Shown: positions 54,486-63,696, counted from the first letter of the stretch. The stretch: 64,000 bases of DNA from Sinorhizobium medicae (GCF_007827695.1 NZ_VITA01000004.1:248001-312000); one strand, 5' to 3'. Notes: generated by a model from the letters alone, not told the origin. Numbers and translations: made by a program.

Positions 54486-55655
54486 ATGACCAGCATTTTT
54501 CTTCCGTGCCAGGACGGCTCGCTCGAAGAATACCGGCTCCAGGGAATGCCTATCGCCCGTCCCGGCGCCGTTCCGGCGTTCAGCCGTATCGCCTATGCGG
54601 CTGCGCATGTCGTTTCCGATCCGCTCCGCGACGCAGACCCCTGGGGCAATCCTGCGATCGACTGGGAGGCGACGATGGCCTTCCGGCATCATCTGTGGGG
54701 CCTCGGCTTCAGGATTGCCGAAGCAATGGACACCGCGCAACGCGGGATGGGCCTTACATGGCCGGCGGCCCGGCAACTGATACGCCGCTCGCTCGCCGAA
54801 GCACGCAGCGTTCCGGGCGCCGATCTTGCCTGCGGCGCCGGCACCGACCATCTTGCGCCCGCGGACGCGCGATCCATCGAAGACGTCATTGCCGCCTATG
54901 AGCAGCAAATCGGCTTCGTCGAAGCCGAGGGCGGCCGTGCGATCATGATGGCGAGCCGGGCTCTGGCCCGCGTGGCGCGCTCCCCCGCCGACTACCGGCG
55001 TGTCTACGGCCACATCCTGTCCCAGACGAAAGAAAAGGTGATCCTGCACTGGCTGGGCGACATGTTCGACCCGCAGCTTCGAGGATATTGGGGCTCGGAA
55101 AACTTCGAGGAAGCGCTCGAAACCGTTCTGGCGATCATCGGCGAGAACAGCGCCATGGTTGAGGGCATCAAGATTTCACTGCTCGACAATGCCAAGGAAC
55201 TGGCCCTGCGCAACCGGCTGCCCGAAGGCGTGCTTTGCTTCACCGGCGACGACTTCAACTATGCGGAACTGATCGAGGGAGACGGCACGAAATACAGTCA
55301 CGCGCTGCTCGGCATATTCGATGCGGTCGCACCTTCGGCGTCGAAGGCGCTTGCGGCGCTCGCGAGCGGAGATCTCTCAACCTTCCGCGGCGTCATCGAA
55401 CCGACAGTACCCCTGTCGCGCAAGATCTTCGAGGCGCCGACGCAATATTACAAGGCCGGCGTCGTCTTCCTCGCCTGGCTGAACGGTCATCAACGGCATT
55501 TCACCCTGCCCGCCGGCCTTCAGTCGGCTCGCGGATTGCTCCATTATGCCGATATTTTCCGCCTGGCAGATCAGGCCAATGTGCTCGACAAGCCGGAGCT
55601 GGCTGTTGCGCGGATGCGCAATCTGCTTGGGGTGCTGGGAGTGGAGCAGTCGTGA
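54486..55655 (+). CDS. DUF993 family protein (dihydrodipicolinate-synthase-like aldolase fold)
   Basis: A 389-residue protein matching DUF993, a family that database annotation links to dihydrodipicolinate synthase-like TIM barrels and that is commonly found beside sugar catabolic genes. Visible segments include ARPGAVPAFSRIAYAAAHVVSDPL, VILHWLGDMFDPQLRGYWG and GVLCFTGDDFNYAELIEGDG. No catalytic residue can be assigned with certainty. The start at ATG 54486 follows GAGGAGGATC. It is divergent from the LacI repressor with a matched operator upstream, so it belongs to the same regulon as the Gfo/Idh/MocA and CoA genes. A lyase step on an oxidised sugar is a reasonable guess. Confidence 0.82.
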   Translation: MTSIFLPCQDGSLEEYRLQGMPIARPGAVPAFSRIAYAAAHVVSDPLRDADPWGNPAIDWEATMAFRHHLWGLGFRIAEAMDTAQRGMGLTWPAARQLIRRSLAEARSVPGADLACGAGTDHLAPADARSIEDVIAAYEQQIGFVEAEGGRAIMMASRALARVARSPADYRRVYGHILSQTKEKVILHWLGDMFDPQLRGYWGSENFEEALETVLAIIGENSAMVEGIKISLLDNAKELALRNRLPEGVLCFTGDDFNYAELIEGDGTKYSHALLGIFDAVAPSASKALAALASGDLSTFRGVIEPTVPLSRKIFEAPTQYYKAGVVFLAWLNGHQRHFTLPAGLQSARGLLHYADIFRLADQANVLDKPELAVARMRNLLGVLGVEQS

Positions 55656-55692
55656 ATCTGCTCCGATCGGCGGCCTCTTCTGGGTGAACTTT

Positions 55693-55745
55693 GCCCCTCC
55701 CGCTGCCGCGACCTTCTCCCCGCAAGCGGGGCGAAGGGACAAGCG
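55693..55745. repeat. Rhizobial intergenic mosaic repeat, copy C (partial)
   Basis: CCTTCTCCCCGC then AAGCGGGGCGAAGG (55712-55737) repeats the first module of the 46.7 kb copy with one mismatch. It fills the gap between two convergent genes and probably also terminates transcription. Confidence 0.6.
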
Positions 55746-55810
55746 GCACTCGCTTTGCCCCTAAACACCGGCCGTATACTCGGGGCGAACGGGCGTCGCG
55801 CGAGTCCCTT

Positions 55811-57874
55811 CTAAGCCGCAAGCCCCCTCTTGCCCAGCATCGCTTCAGGGCTCGGCAGCTTGCCGCGGAAAGCCTTGTAGGCGTCTTCCGGATCGACGGA
55901 GCCGCCGACCGAATAGATGTTGTCCTTCAATCTCGCCGCCGTCGCCGGGTCGAAGGGATCGCCGGTCTCCTCGAAGGCTGCAAAGGCGTCGGCGTCCAGC
56001 ACCTCCGACCACATGTAGGAGTAATAGCCGGCCGAGTAACCGTCGCCGGAGAAGACATGCAGGAAATGCGGGCTGCGGTGGCGCATCACGATCGATTTGG
56101 GCAGGCCGATCTTATCCAGCGTCGCCTTCTCGAGCGCCATCGGATCGCCAACCCCTTCCGTCGTGTGATAGGCCATGTCGACGAGCGCCGAAGCGGTGAA
56201 CTCGACGGTAGCGAAGCCTGAATTGAACGTCCTTGCCGCCAGCACCTTGTCGAGCAATGCCTGCGGCATGGGTTCACCGGTCCGGTAATGCACCGCATAG
56301 GTCCGCAGGACCTCCGGCACCGTCAGCCAATGTTCGTAAAGCTGCGACGGCAGTTCGACGAAATCACGTGCGACACCGGTGCCCGAAACGGACGGATAGG
56401 TGACGTTTGAAAGCATGCCGTGCAGCGCATGACCGAATTCGTGGAAGAGCGTGCGGGCGTCATCGATCGAGAGCAGAGCCGGCTTGCCTTCTGCGGGCTT
56501 CGCGAAGTTGCAGACATTGTAGACGATCGGGATCTCGCCGGTTTCGCCATTCTTGAGCGCCAGCCTGTGCTGCGACTGAAATGAGCTCATCCAGGCTCCG
56601 GAGCGCTTGGAGGGACGCGCGAAGTAATCGCCGAGGAAAAGCGCCGTAAGCTTGCCGGAGGCGTCGCGGATCTCGTAGACGCGCACATCGGGGTGATAGG
56701 CGGGAATGCCCTTCTTCTCGACTGCGGTGAGGCCGAAGAGGCGCTTGCCGATAGCGAAACAGGCATCGATGATCTTCTCGAGCTGCAGATAAGGTTTCAG
56801 TTCGCTTTCCGAAAAGCTGAACCTCTGCGCCCTGAGTTTTTCCGCATAGTGGCGCCAGTCCCAGGGCATGACCTCGTGGTTGCGGCCCTCTTCCGCGATC
56901 AGCCGGGCGAGGTCCGCCTCCTCTTCCCGGGCACGCGCCACGGCCTTTTCCCAAACCTGCATCAGCAGGCCGTTCACGGCGTCGGGAGTCTTCGCCATGG
57001 TGTTGTCGAGCTTCAGTGCCGCGTAGTTCTCGTAGCCGAGCAGCTCGGCCTTCTCCGCCCGCAGAGACAGCGTTTCGCCGATGATGCCGCGATTGTCGGT
57101 TTCGCCGCCATTTTCGCCGCGCGCCGCCCATGCCCTGAACGCCTGCTCACGCAACTCTCGTATTTCGGAGAAAGTCAGGAAAGGCTCGATAATCGAGCGA
57201 GACAGCGTGACCGCATACTTATCTTCCTCGCCGCGCTCGCGCGCCGCAGCCGCCATAGCATCACGCAGAAAATCAGGAATCCCTGCCAGTTCCTCTTCGC
57301 TCGACAGCAGCAGCGCCCAGGCCTTCTCGTCCGCGAGAACATTCTGGCCAAACCGCGCCCCGAGGCTGGCGAGCTTCTCGTTGATTGCCGCGAGGCGGTC
57401 CTGATCGGCCTTATCGAGCTTGGCACCCGACTTGACGAAGCTCTTCCAGTGCCGCTCCAGAACGCGCATGGCCTCGACATCGAGCCCGAGGTCTTCCCGG
57501 CGCTCCCATAGCGCGTCGATCCGGCTGAAGAGGGCTGGGTTTGTGCCGATTTTCGAATAATGACGCGACATCTTGGGCGCGATCTCGCGCTCCAGTGCCT
57601 GGATCGTTTCGTTCGTGTGGGCTCCCGCCTTGCTCCAGAAGAGCGCGGAGACGCGAGACAGCTCATCCCCGGCGATTTCCAGCGCCACGACGGTATTCCC
57701 GAAACTTGGGGGTTCCGCATTACGGGCGATAGCGTCGATCTCCGCCTCATGGGCGGCAAGCGCCGCATCGAAGGCAGGTCCGAAATCCTCGTCCCTTACC
57801 GCCTCGAACCGGGGCAGCCCCTCATGTCCGGTCCAGTTCACGAGGGCGGGGTTGAGCGAAGCGATGTCGTTCAT
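55811..57874 (-). CDS. M3-family zinc metallopeptidase (oligopeptidase A / dipeptidyl carboxypeptidase type)
   Basis: A 687-residue soluble peptidase that degrades oligopeptides in the cytoplasm. The zinc motif HEFGHALHGML is present with the downstream glutamate in EFTASALVDMA; FVELPSQLYEHW is another M3 landmark. The substrate-side Tyr/His cluster is FSGDGYSAGYYSYMWSEVLDAD. Length matches PrlC/Dcp (about 680). The start is ATG 57874 (MNDIASLNPALVNW); the open upstream codons are not family-like. It is convergent with the DUF993 gene and divergent from leuB across about 300 bases. Confidence 0.94.
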   Translation of the reverse strand: MNDIASLNPALVNWTGHEGLPRFEAVRDEDFGPAFDAALAAHEAEIDAIARNAEPPSFGNTVVALEIAGDELSRVSALFWSKAGAHTNETIQALEREIAPKMSRHYSKIGTNPALFSRIDALWERREDLGLDVEAMRVLERHWKSFVKSGAKLDKADQDRLAAINEKLASLGARFGQNVLADEKAWALLLSSEEELAGIPDFLRDAMAAAARERGEEDKYAVTLSRSIIEPFLTFSEIRELREQAFRAWAARGENGGETDNRGIIGETLSLRAEKAELLGYENYAALKLDNTMAKTPDAVNGLLMQVWEKAVARAREEEADLARLIAEEGRNHEVMPWDWRHYAEKLRAQRFSFSESELKPYLQLEKIIDACFAIGKRLFGLTAVEKKGIPAYHPDVRVYEIRDASGKLTALFLGDYFARPSKRSGAWMSSFQSQHRLALKNGETGEIPIVYNVCNFAKPAEGKPALLSIDDARTLFHEFGHALHGMLSNVTYPSVSGTGVARDFVELPSQLYEHWLTVPEVLRTYAVHYRTGEPMPQALLDKVLAARTFNSGFATVEFTASALVDMAYHTTEGVGDPMALEKATLDKIGLPKSIVMRHRSPHFLHVFSGDGYSAGYYSYMWSEVLDADAFAAFEETGDPFDPATAARLKDNIYSVGGSVDPEDAYKAFRGKLPSPEAMLGKRGLAA

Positions 57875-58181
57875 CAAGTTTCCTTTCGAAGGCGGACGAG
57901 CGGCGGAGAACCGCAAGGCAGGCGCTTGAAGTGGTCGCTCGGAACAGGAGCGTCAAGCTTGCGCGGACAGAATTTCCGGCTGAGCGCAGTCATTCGAGCG
58001 CGGGAACACGATTCCGTCAAGCGCAAACGGGCAGACCTTCGAAGGCGCGGCGCGCACAAATCTTTCGCAAACGCAATTTCCCTCGATACGAAGTTGCGCT
58101 AAGAACGGCGCCTGCAGCACCGTGCGTCCCGTTGGACGCACGCAGGTCGCTGCAGCAGTTTTCCCGCTGGAAGGACTATCC
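57875..58181. other. Divergent intergenic region between M3 peptidase and leuB
   Basis: No gene seen. It holds the complete palindrome described at 58110 and otherwise GC-rich sequence with a few AT-rich patches (58070-58090) that could serve as promoters. Short open frames here have shadow-like Arg/Ala composition. Confidence 0.4.
58110..58160. repeat. Complete rhizobial palindrome in the leuB leader
   Basis: Outer arms CTGCAGC and GCTGCAG enclose an inner stem GTGCGTCC (58125) / GGACGCAC around CGTT. The same layout as the truncated element at 10860. It is followed by AGTTTTCCC, so it may act as a terminator or leader structure about 25 bases before the leuB start. Confidence 0.55.
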
Positions 58182-59294
58182 ATGACTGTGCGCAATCTCT
58201 TCCTTCTGCCCGGCGACGGCATCGGCCCGGAAGCCATGGCGGAAGTCCGCAAAATCATCGCTTACATGAATGCCGAGCGCGACGCGGGCTTCGTGACGGA
58301 TGAGGGGCTTGTGGGTGGTTCCGCCTATGACGCTCACGGCGCTGCGATCTCCGAAGGGGACATGGCGAAGGCGCTTGCCGCCGACGCGGTGCTTTTCGGC
58401 GCCGTCGGCGGACCGAAATGGGATGCGGTGCCATATGAGGTGCGGCCGGAAGCCGGCCTCCTGCGCCTGCGCAAGGACCTCGAGCTTTTCGCCAACCTGC
58501 GGCCGGCCATCTGCTATCCGGCGCTGGCCAATGCGTCATCGTTGAAGCCGGAACTGGTGGAAGGCCTCGATATCCTCATCGTGCGCGAGCTGACGGGCGG
58601 CGTCTATTTCGGCGAGCCGAAGGAGATCGTCGATCTCGGCAACGGTCAGAAACGCGGCATCGATACGCAGGTCTACGACACCTATGAGATCGAGCGCATC
58701 GCCGGCGTCGCCTTCGAGCTTGCCCGCACCCGCAACAACCGCGTCTGCTCGATGGAAAAGCGCAATGTGATGAAATCGGGCGTCCTGTGGAACCAGGTCG
58801 TGACCGAGACGCACAAGGCGAAATATTCCGACGTTCAGCTCGAGCACATGCTGGCGGATGCGGGCGGGATGCAGCTCGTGCGGCAGCCCAAGCAGTTCGA
58901 CGTGATCGTCACCGACAACCTCTTCGGCGACATGCTGTCCGACGTCGCCGCCATGCTGACCGGTTCGCTGGGCATGCTGCCATCCGCTTCTCTCGGAGCG
59001 CCCGACGCCAAGTCCGGCAAGCGCAAGGCGCTCTATGAACCGGTGCATGGCTCGGCACCCGACATCGCCGGCAAGGGCATCGCCAACCCGATCGCCATGA
59101 TCGCCTCCTTCGCCATGTGCCTGCGCTACTCCTTCAACCTCGTGACGGAAGCCGACAATCTGGAGAAGGCGATCGCCAACGTTCTCGACCAGGGCATCCG
59201 CACCGGCGACATCATGGCGGACGGCTGCCGCCAGGTCGGTACCACCGAGATGGGCGAGGCGATCCTCGCCGAGTTCAAGACCCTTTCGGCCTGA
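58182..59294 (+). CDS. leuB: 3-isopropylmalate dehydrogenase
   Basis: A 370-residue NAD- and metal-dependent enzyme that oxidises and decarboxylates 3-isopropylmalate to 2-oxoisocaproate in leucine biosynthesis. Landmarks are [14 protein letters not shown], the substrate arginines in [29 protein letters not shown] with the catalytic tyrosine region [14 protein letters not shown], the lysine in [13 protein letters not shown], the metal aspartates in [12 protein letters not shown] and the NAD segment [18 protein letters not shown]. Start at ATG 58182. It stands alone here, followed by a strong terminator; leuCD are not in the window. Confidence 0.97.
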   Translation: MTVRNLFLLPGDGIGPEAMAEVRKIIAYMNAERDAGFVTDEGLVGGSAYDAHGAAISEGDMAKALAADAVLFGAVGGPKWDAVPYEVRPEAGLLRLRKDLELFANLRPAICYPALANASSLKPELVEGLDILIVRELTGGVYFGEPKEIVDLGNGQKRGIDTQVYDTYEIERIAGVAFELARTRNNRVCSMEKRNVMKSGVLWNQVVTETHKAKYSDVQLEHMLADAGGMQLVRQPKQFDVIVTDNLFGDMLSDVAAMLTGSLGMLPSASLGAPDAKSGKRKALYEPVHGSAPDIAGKGIANPIAMIASFAMCLRYSFNLVTEADNLEKAIANVLDQGIRTGDIMADGCRQVGTTEMGEAILAEFKTLSA

Positions 59295-59323
59295 CGGCTG
59301 ACCCGGTTAGGCCCGGATGAATG

Positions 59324-59357
59324 GCACCTCCGGCTTTGCCGGGGGTGCTTTGCGTTT
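59324..59357 (+). terminator. Intrinsic terminator of leuB
   Basis: GCACCTCCGGC (59324-59334) pairs with GCCGGGGGTGC (59338-59348), one G-T pair included, around TTT. TTTGCGTTTTG follows. It begins 30 bases after the leuB stop. Confidence 0.8.
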
Positions 59358-59418
59358 TGCGGGGTCTTGATTTTACCGGCCGCGTCTTCACATCCATAAG
59401 GCGAAGGAAAGGAGCAAA

Positions 59419-60111
59419 ATGAACCGTCCACTTTCACTGACCGCCTGGATCTGGCTGATGACCATCGTTCTCGTCGTCGCCTTCATGCCCTTCGATCCGC
59501 ACCTTTCGCGATGGGCGCAAGCTCTGCCGGAGGAGATCATCGGCTTCAACCGCGCCATCACCGATGTCGGCACTTTTGCCTGGATGATATACACCTCTGC
59601 CACTCTGCTGCTGATCGCCTTCGTGATCAGGCGAGCTTCGGCGCGCGACACCCTGAGGCAGAGGGCGCGCGCCGCACGCAATCTCTCCGCATACTTCCTG
59701 CTGACGATCGGCACGGCGAGTGCGCTGGTGCACGGCTTGAAGTTTCTGATCGGCCGCGCCCGTCCCGAACTGCTTGCCGATTACGGTCCGTACAGCCTTA
59801 CGCCCTTCACCGGCAACACGGTTTTCGAAAGCTTTCCGTCCGGCCATTCCACCGCCGCCGGGGCCTTCTTCGGCGCCTTCGCGATGGTGATGCCGCAGCT
59901 TCGGCCCCTTTTTCTGCTGCTGGCCCTGCTCGTAGGGATCTCGCGCGTCGTCGTCGGAGCGCATTATCCGAGCGATGTCGCCGCCGGCCTGCTGCTCGGG
60001 CTTTGGGTCGCACTGATGATGGCGTTCGTCTTCGCCCGGCAGGACTGGGTCTTCAAGCCGGGCCCATACGGCTGGCCGGTGCTGCGGCATGCGACGCCCG
60101 AGAGCAAATAA
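59419..60111 (+). CDS. PAP2-family membrane phosphatase
   Basis: A 230-residue inner-membrane phosphatase with about six helices. All three PAP2 motifs are present: KFLIGRARPELL, ESFPSGHSTAAG and SRVVVGAHYPSD. These supply the Lys, Arg, Ser, His and final His/Asp of the active site at the periplasmic face. Substrates in rhizobia include undecaprenyl pyrophosphate, phosphatidate, phosphatidylglycerol phosphate and lipid A phosphate; the sequence does not discriminate. ATG 59419 follows GGAAAGGAGC. It has its own transcription unit between the leuB terminator and the MFS terminator. Confidence 0.9.
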   Translation: MNRPLSLTAWIWLMTIVLVVAFMPFDPHLSRWAQALPEEIIGFNRAITDVGTFAWMIYTSATLLLIAFVIRRASARDTLRQRARAARNLSAYFLLTIGTASALVHGLKFLIGRARPELLADYGPYSLTPFTGNTVFESFPSGHSTAAGAFFGAFAMVMPQLRPLFLLLALLVGISRVVVGAHYPSDVAAGLLLGLWVALMMAFVFARQDWVFKPGPYGWPVLRHATPESK

Positions 60112-60136
60112 AAAGCCGGCGCGGAAGCCGCGCCGG
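60110..60136 (-). terminator. Intrinsic terminator of the MFS transporter gene
   Basis: CCGGCGCGG (60116-60124) pairs exactly with CCGCGCCGG (60128-60136) around a 3-base loop. On the minus strand it is followed by CTTTTTATTTG, a classic T-tract. It lies 30 bases beyond the MFS stop and also touches the end of the PAP2 gene. Confidence 0.8.
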
Positions 60137-60167
60137 AGTCAGGAGATATGTGGAGTAGCCAAGCGGC

Positions 60168-62057
60168 TCACTCCATCGTGTGGATATCCCGGTCCTTCGT
60201 TTCGGGCAGGAACAGAAGGCCGATGACCAGCGTGATGCCCGCAAATACGATCGGATACCACAGGCCGTAGTAGATATCGCCCTTGGCCGCGCTCATCGCG
60301 AAGGCCGTTGCCGGAAGCAGCCCACCGAACCAGCCATTGCCGATATGGTAAGGCAGCGACATGCCCGTGTAACGGATGCGTGTCGGGAAGAGCTCGACGA
60401 GCAGTGCCGCGATTGGGCCGTAGACCATGGTCACATAGATGACGAGCACGGTCAGCACGGCGATGATCACCGTCCAGTTGACGCGAGCCGGGTCGGCCAC
60501 CATGGTGAAGGCGCCGCCCTTGTCTATAGAATAGACGGCCATTTCGGTGGCGCTGCCGACCTCTTCCTGCGTGAGCAGCTTGTCTGCAACGAGCTTGTCG
60601 GCCGGGACCATGGTCTTTTCGCCGGCGCGTACGGCAGCCGCGTCGAGTGCAAGCTCCGGATTAGCCGCGACGAAAGCGTCGAGCTTCGATTCCGGCACCT
60701 TGGCGGCTCCGCGCACCAGCGGATAGCCCGAGGACTGCAGTGCCATGTTGATCTGTTTGCCAAAGGCCGCTTCCTCGGCCTTTGCCTTGTCGCCGGCCGC
60801 GATCGCGTCATAGCTGGTGATCGTCGTTTCGCCGATCTTCACCGTCGCCGGCGTCCCTGCAGCCGCCGAGGTCACGACGTCGTAGGGAACGGAGTTCCTG
60901 GTCAGGAACGCGGTCGCTATATCGCACGACGTGGTGAACTTCGCCGTACCGGTCGGGTTGAACTGGAACTTGCAGTCGCCCGGAGCCGCGGTAACGGTTG
61001 CGCGGACGCTCTGCTGCGCTTCCGCAAGTGCGGGATTGCCGGCCCAGGTCAGCGCTTTGAACAGCGGGAAGTAGGTCAGCATGGCAAGCAGAAGGCCCGC
61101 CATGATGATCGGCTTACGGCCGATCTTGTCCGACAGCCAGCCGAAGAAGACGAAAAAGCCCGTGCCGAGCAGGAGCGAGGCGGCGACCATCAGGTTTGCC
61201 GACTGGCCGTCGACCTTTAGTATGCTCTGCAGGAAGAACAGCGCGTAGAATTGGCCGGAATACCAGACCACGGCCTGGCCGACGACAGCGCCGAAGAGAG
61301 CCAGAAGGGCGATCTTGGCGTTGCGCCAATGGCCGAATGCTTCCGTCAGCGGGGCCTTCGAACCCTTGCCTTCCTCCTTCATCTTCTTGAAGGCAGGCGA
61401 TTCGTTCATCTTCAGGCGGATCCAGACGGAAACGCCAAGAAGCACGAAGGATAGGAGGAACGGTATGCGCCAGCCCCACTCGGCGAAGGCTTCCTTGCCA
61501 AGCATATATTGGACCAGAAGAATAACGACCAGCGAGAGGAAGAGACCGAGCGTCGCCGTCGTCTGAATCCACGACGTGAAATAACCGCGCCGGCCATGCG
61601 GCGCATGCTCTGCAACATAGGTTGCAGCACCGCCGTATTCACCGCCAAGCGCGAGGCCCTGCAGGAGTCGGAGCGCGATCAGGATGATCGGCGCAGCGAT
61701 GCCGATCGAGGCCGCACCGGGCAGAACGCCGACGAGGAATGTCGACAGACCCATGATCAGGATCGTGACGAGGAACGTGTATTTGCGCCCGACGAGATCG
61801 CCCAGGCGGCCGAAAACCAGTGCGCCGAACGGCCGGACCAGGAAGCCGGCGGCGAAGGCGAGCAGCGCGAAGATGTTGCGCGTTGTCTCCGGATACTGGC
61901 TGAAGAAGGTTGCACCGATATAAACGGCAAGTGAGCCGTAAAGATAGAAATCGTACCATTCGAAGACGGTACCGAGCGACGAGGCGAAGATGACCTTCTT
62001 CTCCTCGCCGGTCATCGGGCCGGCTTTTGTGCCGCCCGCTGTCACGACGTTTGCCAT
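60168..62057 (-). CDS. MFS transporter, metabolite:H+ symporter (MHS) family, with large loop insertion
   Basis: A 629-residue inner-membrane symporter, about 100-200 residues longer than ordinary ProP/ShiA/KgtP relatives. The N-terminal half has FEWYDFYLYGSLA, the loop motif GRLGDLVGRKYTF and RLLQGLALGGEYGGA. The second loop motif is GWLSDKIGRKP. Between helix 8 and the last four helices lies a hydrophilic insertion of about 175 residues (348-524) with Ala/Thr/Val-rich sequence, two cysteines (GDCKFQFN and TSCDIATAF) and lysine-glutamate stretches. It is predicted to face the periplasm. Substrates of the family are carboxylates, proline/betaine or shikimate. Start at ATG 62057. It has its own terminator. 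Confidence 0.9.
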   Translation of the reverse strand: MANVVTAGGTKAGPMTGEEKKVIFASSLGTVFEWYDFYLYGSLAVYIGATFFSQYPETTRNIFALLAFAAGFLVRPFGALVFGRLGDLVGRKYTFLVTILIMGLSTFLVGVLPGAASIGIAAPIILIALRLLQGLALGGEYGGAATYVAEHAPHGRRGYFTSWIQTTATLGLFLSLVVILLVQYMLGKEAFAEWGWRIPFLLSFVLLGVSVWIRLKMNESPAFKKMKEEGKGSKAPLTEAFGHWRNAKIALLALFGAVVGQAVVWYSGQFYALFFLQSILKVDGQSANLMVAASLLLGTGFFVFFGWLSDKIGRKPIIMAGLLLAMLTYFPLFKALTWAGNPALAEAQQSVRATVTAAPGDCKFQFNPTGTAKFTTSCDIATAFLTRNSVPYDVVTSAAAGTPATVKIGETTITSYDAIAAGDKAKAEEAAFGKQINMALQSSGYPLVRGAAKVPESKLDAFVAANPELALDAAAVRAGEKTMVPADKLVADKLLTQEEVGSATEMAVYSIDKGGAFTMVADPARVNWTVIIAVLTVLVIYVTMVYGPIAALLVELFPTRIRYTGMSLPYHIGNGWFGGLLPATAFAMSAAKGDIYYGLWYPIVFAGITLVIGLLFLPETKDRDIHTME

Positions 62058-62072
62058 TATGATATTCCTCCA

Positions 62073-62092
62073 CTCCAAAATATATATTGGAG
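62073..62092 (-). promoter_or_regulatory. AT-centred inverted repeat in front of the MFS gene
   Basis: CTCCAA and TTGGAG arms flank the AT-rich core AATATATA, 16-35 bases upstream of the transporter start. The position and TATATAT core suit a -10 region overlapped by a regulator site, or a 5'-UTR hairpin occluding translation. Confidence 0.4.
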
Positions 62093-62634
62093 CGCCCATC
62101 TCCCGGTCCGGACATTCCTCCCTGAACGTCGGGGTCCCCTTTGACGCCCGGGCATGGTGCGCCTCGTATCAAGATGTCAGAAAAGAGGCGCGCGAGGCAG
62201 AGATGCTTTGGGCTTATGACTTTCGTCTAAGACGGTCGTCGTGCCGCCGCTCCTGATGGAGGCGGCTTGAGGACGCGACGGCGATGCGCACCGCTGAAGG
62301 CGTTAAGCAAATTCGAAGTGCCGGCGAAGCCCGCCCACGACCCGCGGCGACTTGACTCTTCCCGAAAAGCCGGTAAGAGCAGCGGCGAACGAGGAAACCG
62401 TCATGCGACCGATCGGTCCGTCCATCGCTGGGCTTCATCTGCCGGCCTGCATCGCCGGGCGGATCAGCCATTTCTCGCTCGCTAGCAAAACCACGGCCAA
62501 AACGACGACGAAAACCGTCTGACGTCTCTGGCCTCCGCTCTCTCCCCGGTACGGCCGGGGACAGGAACTTCGCGGTCGGACCGCGCGGTTTCACCCTCCA
62601 CCCGATGAGGAGAGACAGAAAGAGAGCTTAGATC
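62093..62634. other. Intergenic region between MFS transporter and asd
   Basis: About 540 bases without a recognised gene. It contains one candidate small frame (62403-62522). A CCCCGG/CCGGGG hairpin lies near 62541-62560, and a CGCGGTC/GACCGCG stem near 62566-62583, just ahead of asd. These could be the terminator of a small transcript or the asd leader. Longer open frames are Arg-rich shadows. Confidence 0.4.
62403..62522 (+). CDS. Candidate 39-residue small protein
   Basis: ATG 62403 is preceded by GAGGAAA and opens a 39-codon frame, MRPIGPSIAGLHLPACIAGR..., ending in a Lys/Thr-rich tail (SKTTAKTTTKTV). A weakly hydrophobic N-terminal half and basic tail could be a small membrane-associated peptide. 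It is followed by a hairpin. No family recognised; chance is a real possibility. Confidence 0.2.
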   Translation: MRPIGPSIAGLHLPACIAGRISHFSLASKTTAKTTTKTV

Positions 62635-63669
62635 ATGGGTTTCAAAATTGCTGTCGCAGGCGCCACCGGCAATGTCGGCCGGGAGATGCTGAACATTCTT
62701 TCCGAGCGCGGTTTCCCGGCGGATGAAGTGGTGGCGCTCGCCTCCTCGCGTTCGGTCGGCACCGAGGTTTCTTACGGCGACAAGACGCTGAGAGTCACGA
62801 ATCTCGACACCTATGATTTTTCCGATACTGATATCTGCCTGATGTCGGCCGGCGGCGCCGTCTCGCAGAAATACTCGCCGAAGATCGGTCGGGAGGGCTG
62901 CGTCGTTATCGATAATTCCTCGGCCTGGCGCTATGACTCCGAGGTTCCGTTGATCGTGCCGGAGGTGAACGCGGATGCAATCTCGATGTTCTCCAAGAAG
63001 AACATCATCGCCAATCCGAATTGTTCGACGGCACAGCTCGTCGTCGCGCTGAAGCCGCTGCACGACCGCGCCAAGATCAAGCGCGTCGTCGTTTCCACCT
63101 ATCAATCGGTTTCCGGCGCCGGCAAGGACGGCATGGACGAGCTCTTCAATCAGACGCGCGCCGTCTTCGTCGCCGATCCGATCGAGAGCAAGAAATTCAC
63201 CAAGCGTATCGCCTTCAACGTCATCCCGCACATCGACGTTTTCATGGAGGATGGCTATACCAAGGAAGAATGGAAGGTTCTGGCCGAGACCAAGAAGATG
63301 CTCGACCCGAAGATCAAGGTGACCTGCACGGCCGTGCGCGTACCGGTCTTCATCGGCCATTCCGAATCGGTCAATATCGAATTCGAGAACGAGATCACTG
63401 CCGATGAAGCGCGCGAGATCCTGCGTGAAGCACCGGGTTGCCTCGTCGTCGACAAGCATGAGAACGGCGGCTATGTGACGCCTTACGAATGCGCCGGCGA
63501 GGACGCAACCTATATCTCGCGCATCCGCGAGGATGCGACCGTCGAAAACGGCCTGAACATATGGATCGTCTCCGACAACCTGCGCAAGGGCGCGGCGCTC
63601 AACGCGGTGCAGATCGCCGAGCTCCTGGTGAACCGTGGCCTGATCAAGCCGCGCAAGCAGGCGGCTTGA
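62635..63669 (+). CDS. asd: Aspartate-semialdehyde dehydrogenase
   Basis: A 344-residue NADPH enzyme that reduces aspartyl phosphate to aspartate semialdehyde. This is the branch point to lysine, threonine, methionine and diaminopimelate for cell wall. The cofactor loop is VAGATGNVGREML, the catalytic cysteine is in IANPNCSTAQL, substrate-binding segments are YQSVSGAGKDGMDEL and the histidine is in VFIGHSESVNIEF. Start at ATG 62635. It is a single-gene unit ending in a terminator. Confidence 0.97.
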   Translation: MGFKIAVAGATGNVGREMLNILSERGFPADEVVALASSRSVGTEVSYGDKTLRVTNLDTYDFSDTDICLMSAGGAVSQKYSPKIGREGCVVIDNSSAWRYDSEVPLIVPEVNADAISMFSKKNIIANPNCSTAQLVVALKPLHDRAKIKRVVVSTYQSVSGAGKDGMDELFNQTRAVFVADPIESKKFTKRIAFNVIPHIDVFMEDGYTKEEWKVLAETKKMLDPKIKVTCTAVRVPVFIGHSESVNIEFENEITADEAREILREAPGCLVVDKHENGGYVTPYECAGEDATYISRIREDATVENGLNIWIVSDNLRKGAALNAVQIAELLVNRGLIKPRKQAA

Positions 63670-63696
63670 CCGGCTTCGGCTGGCCTCGATTCTTAG

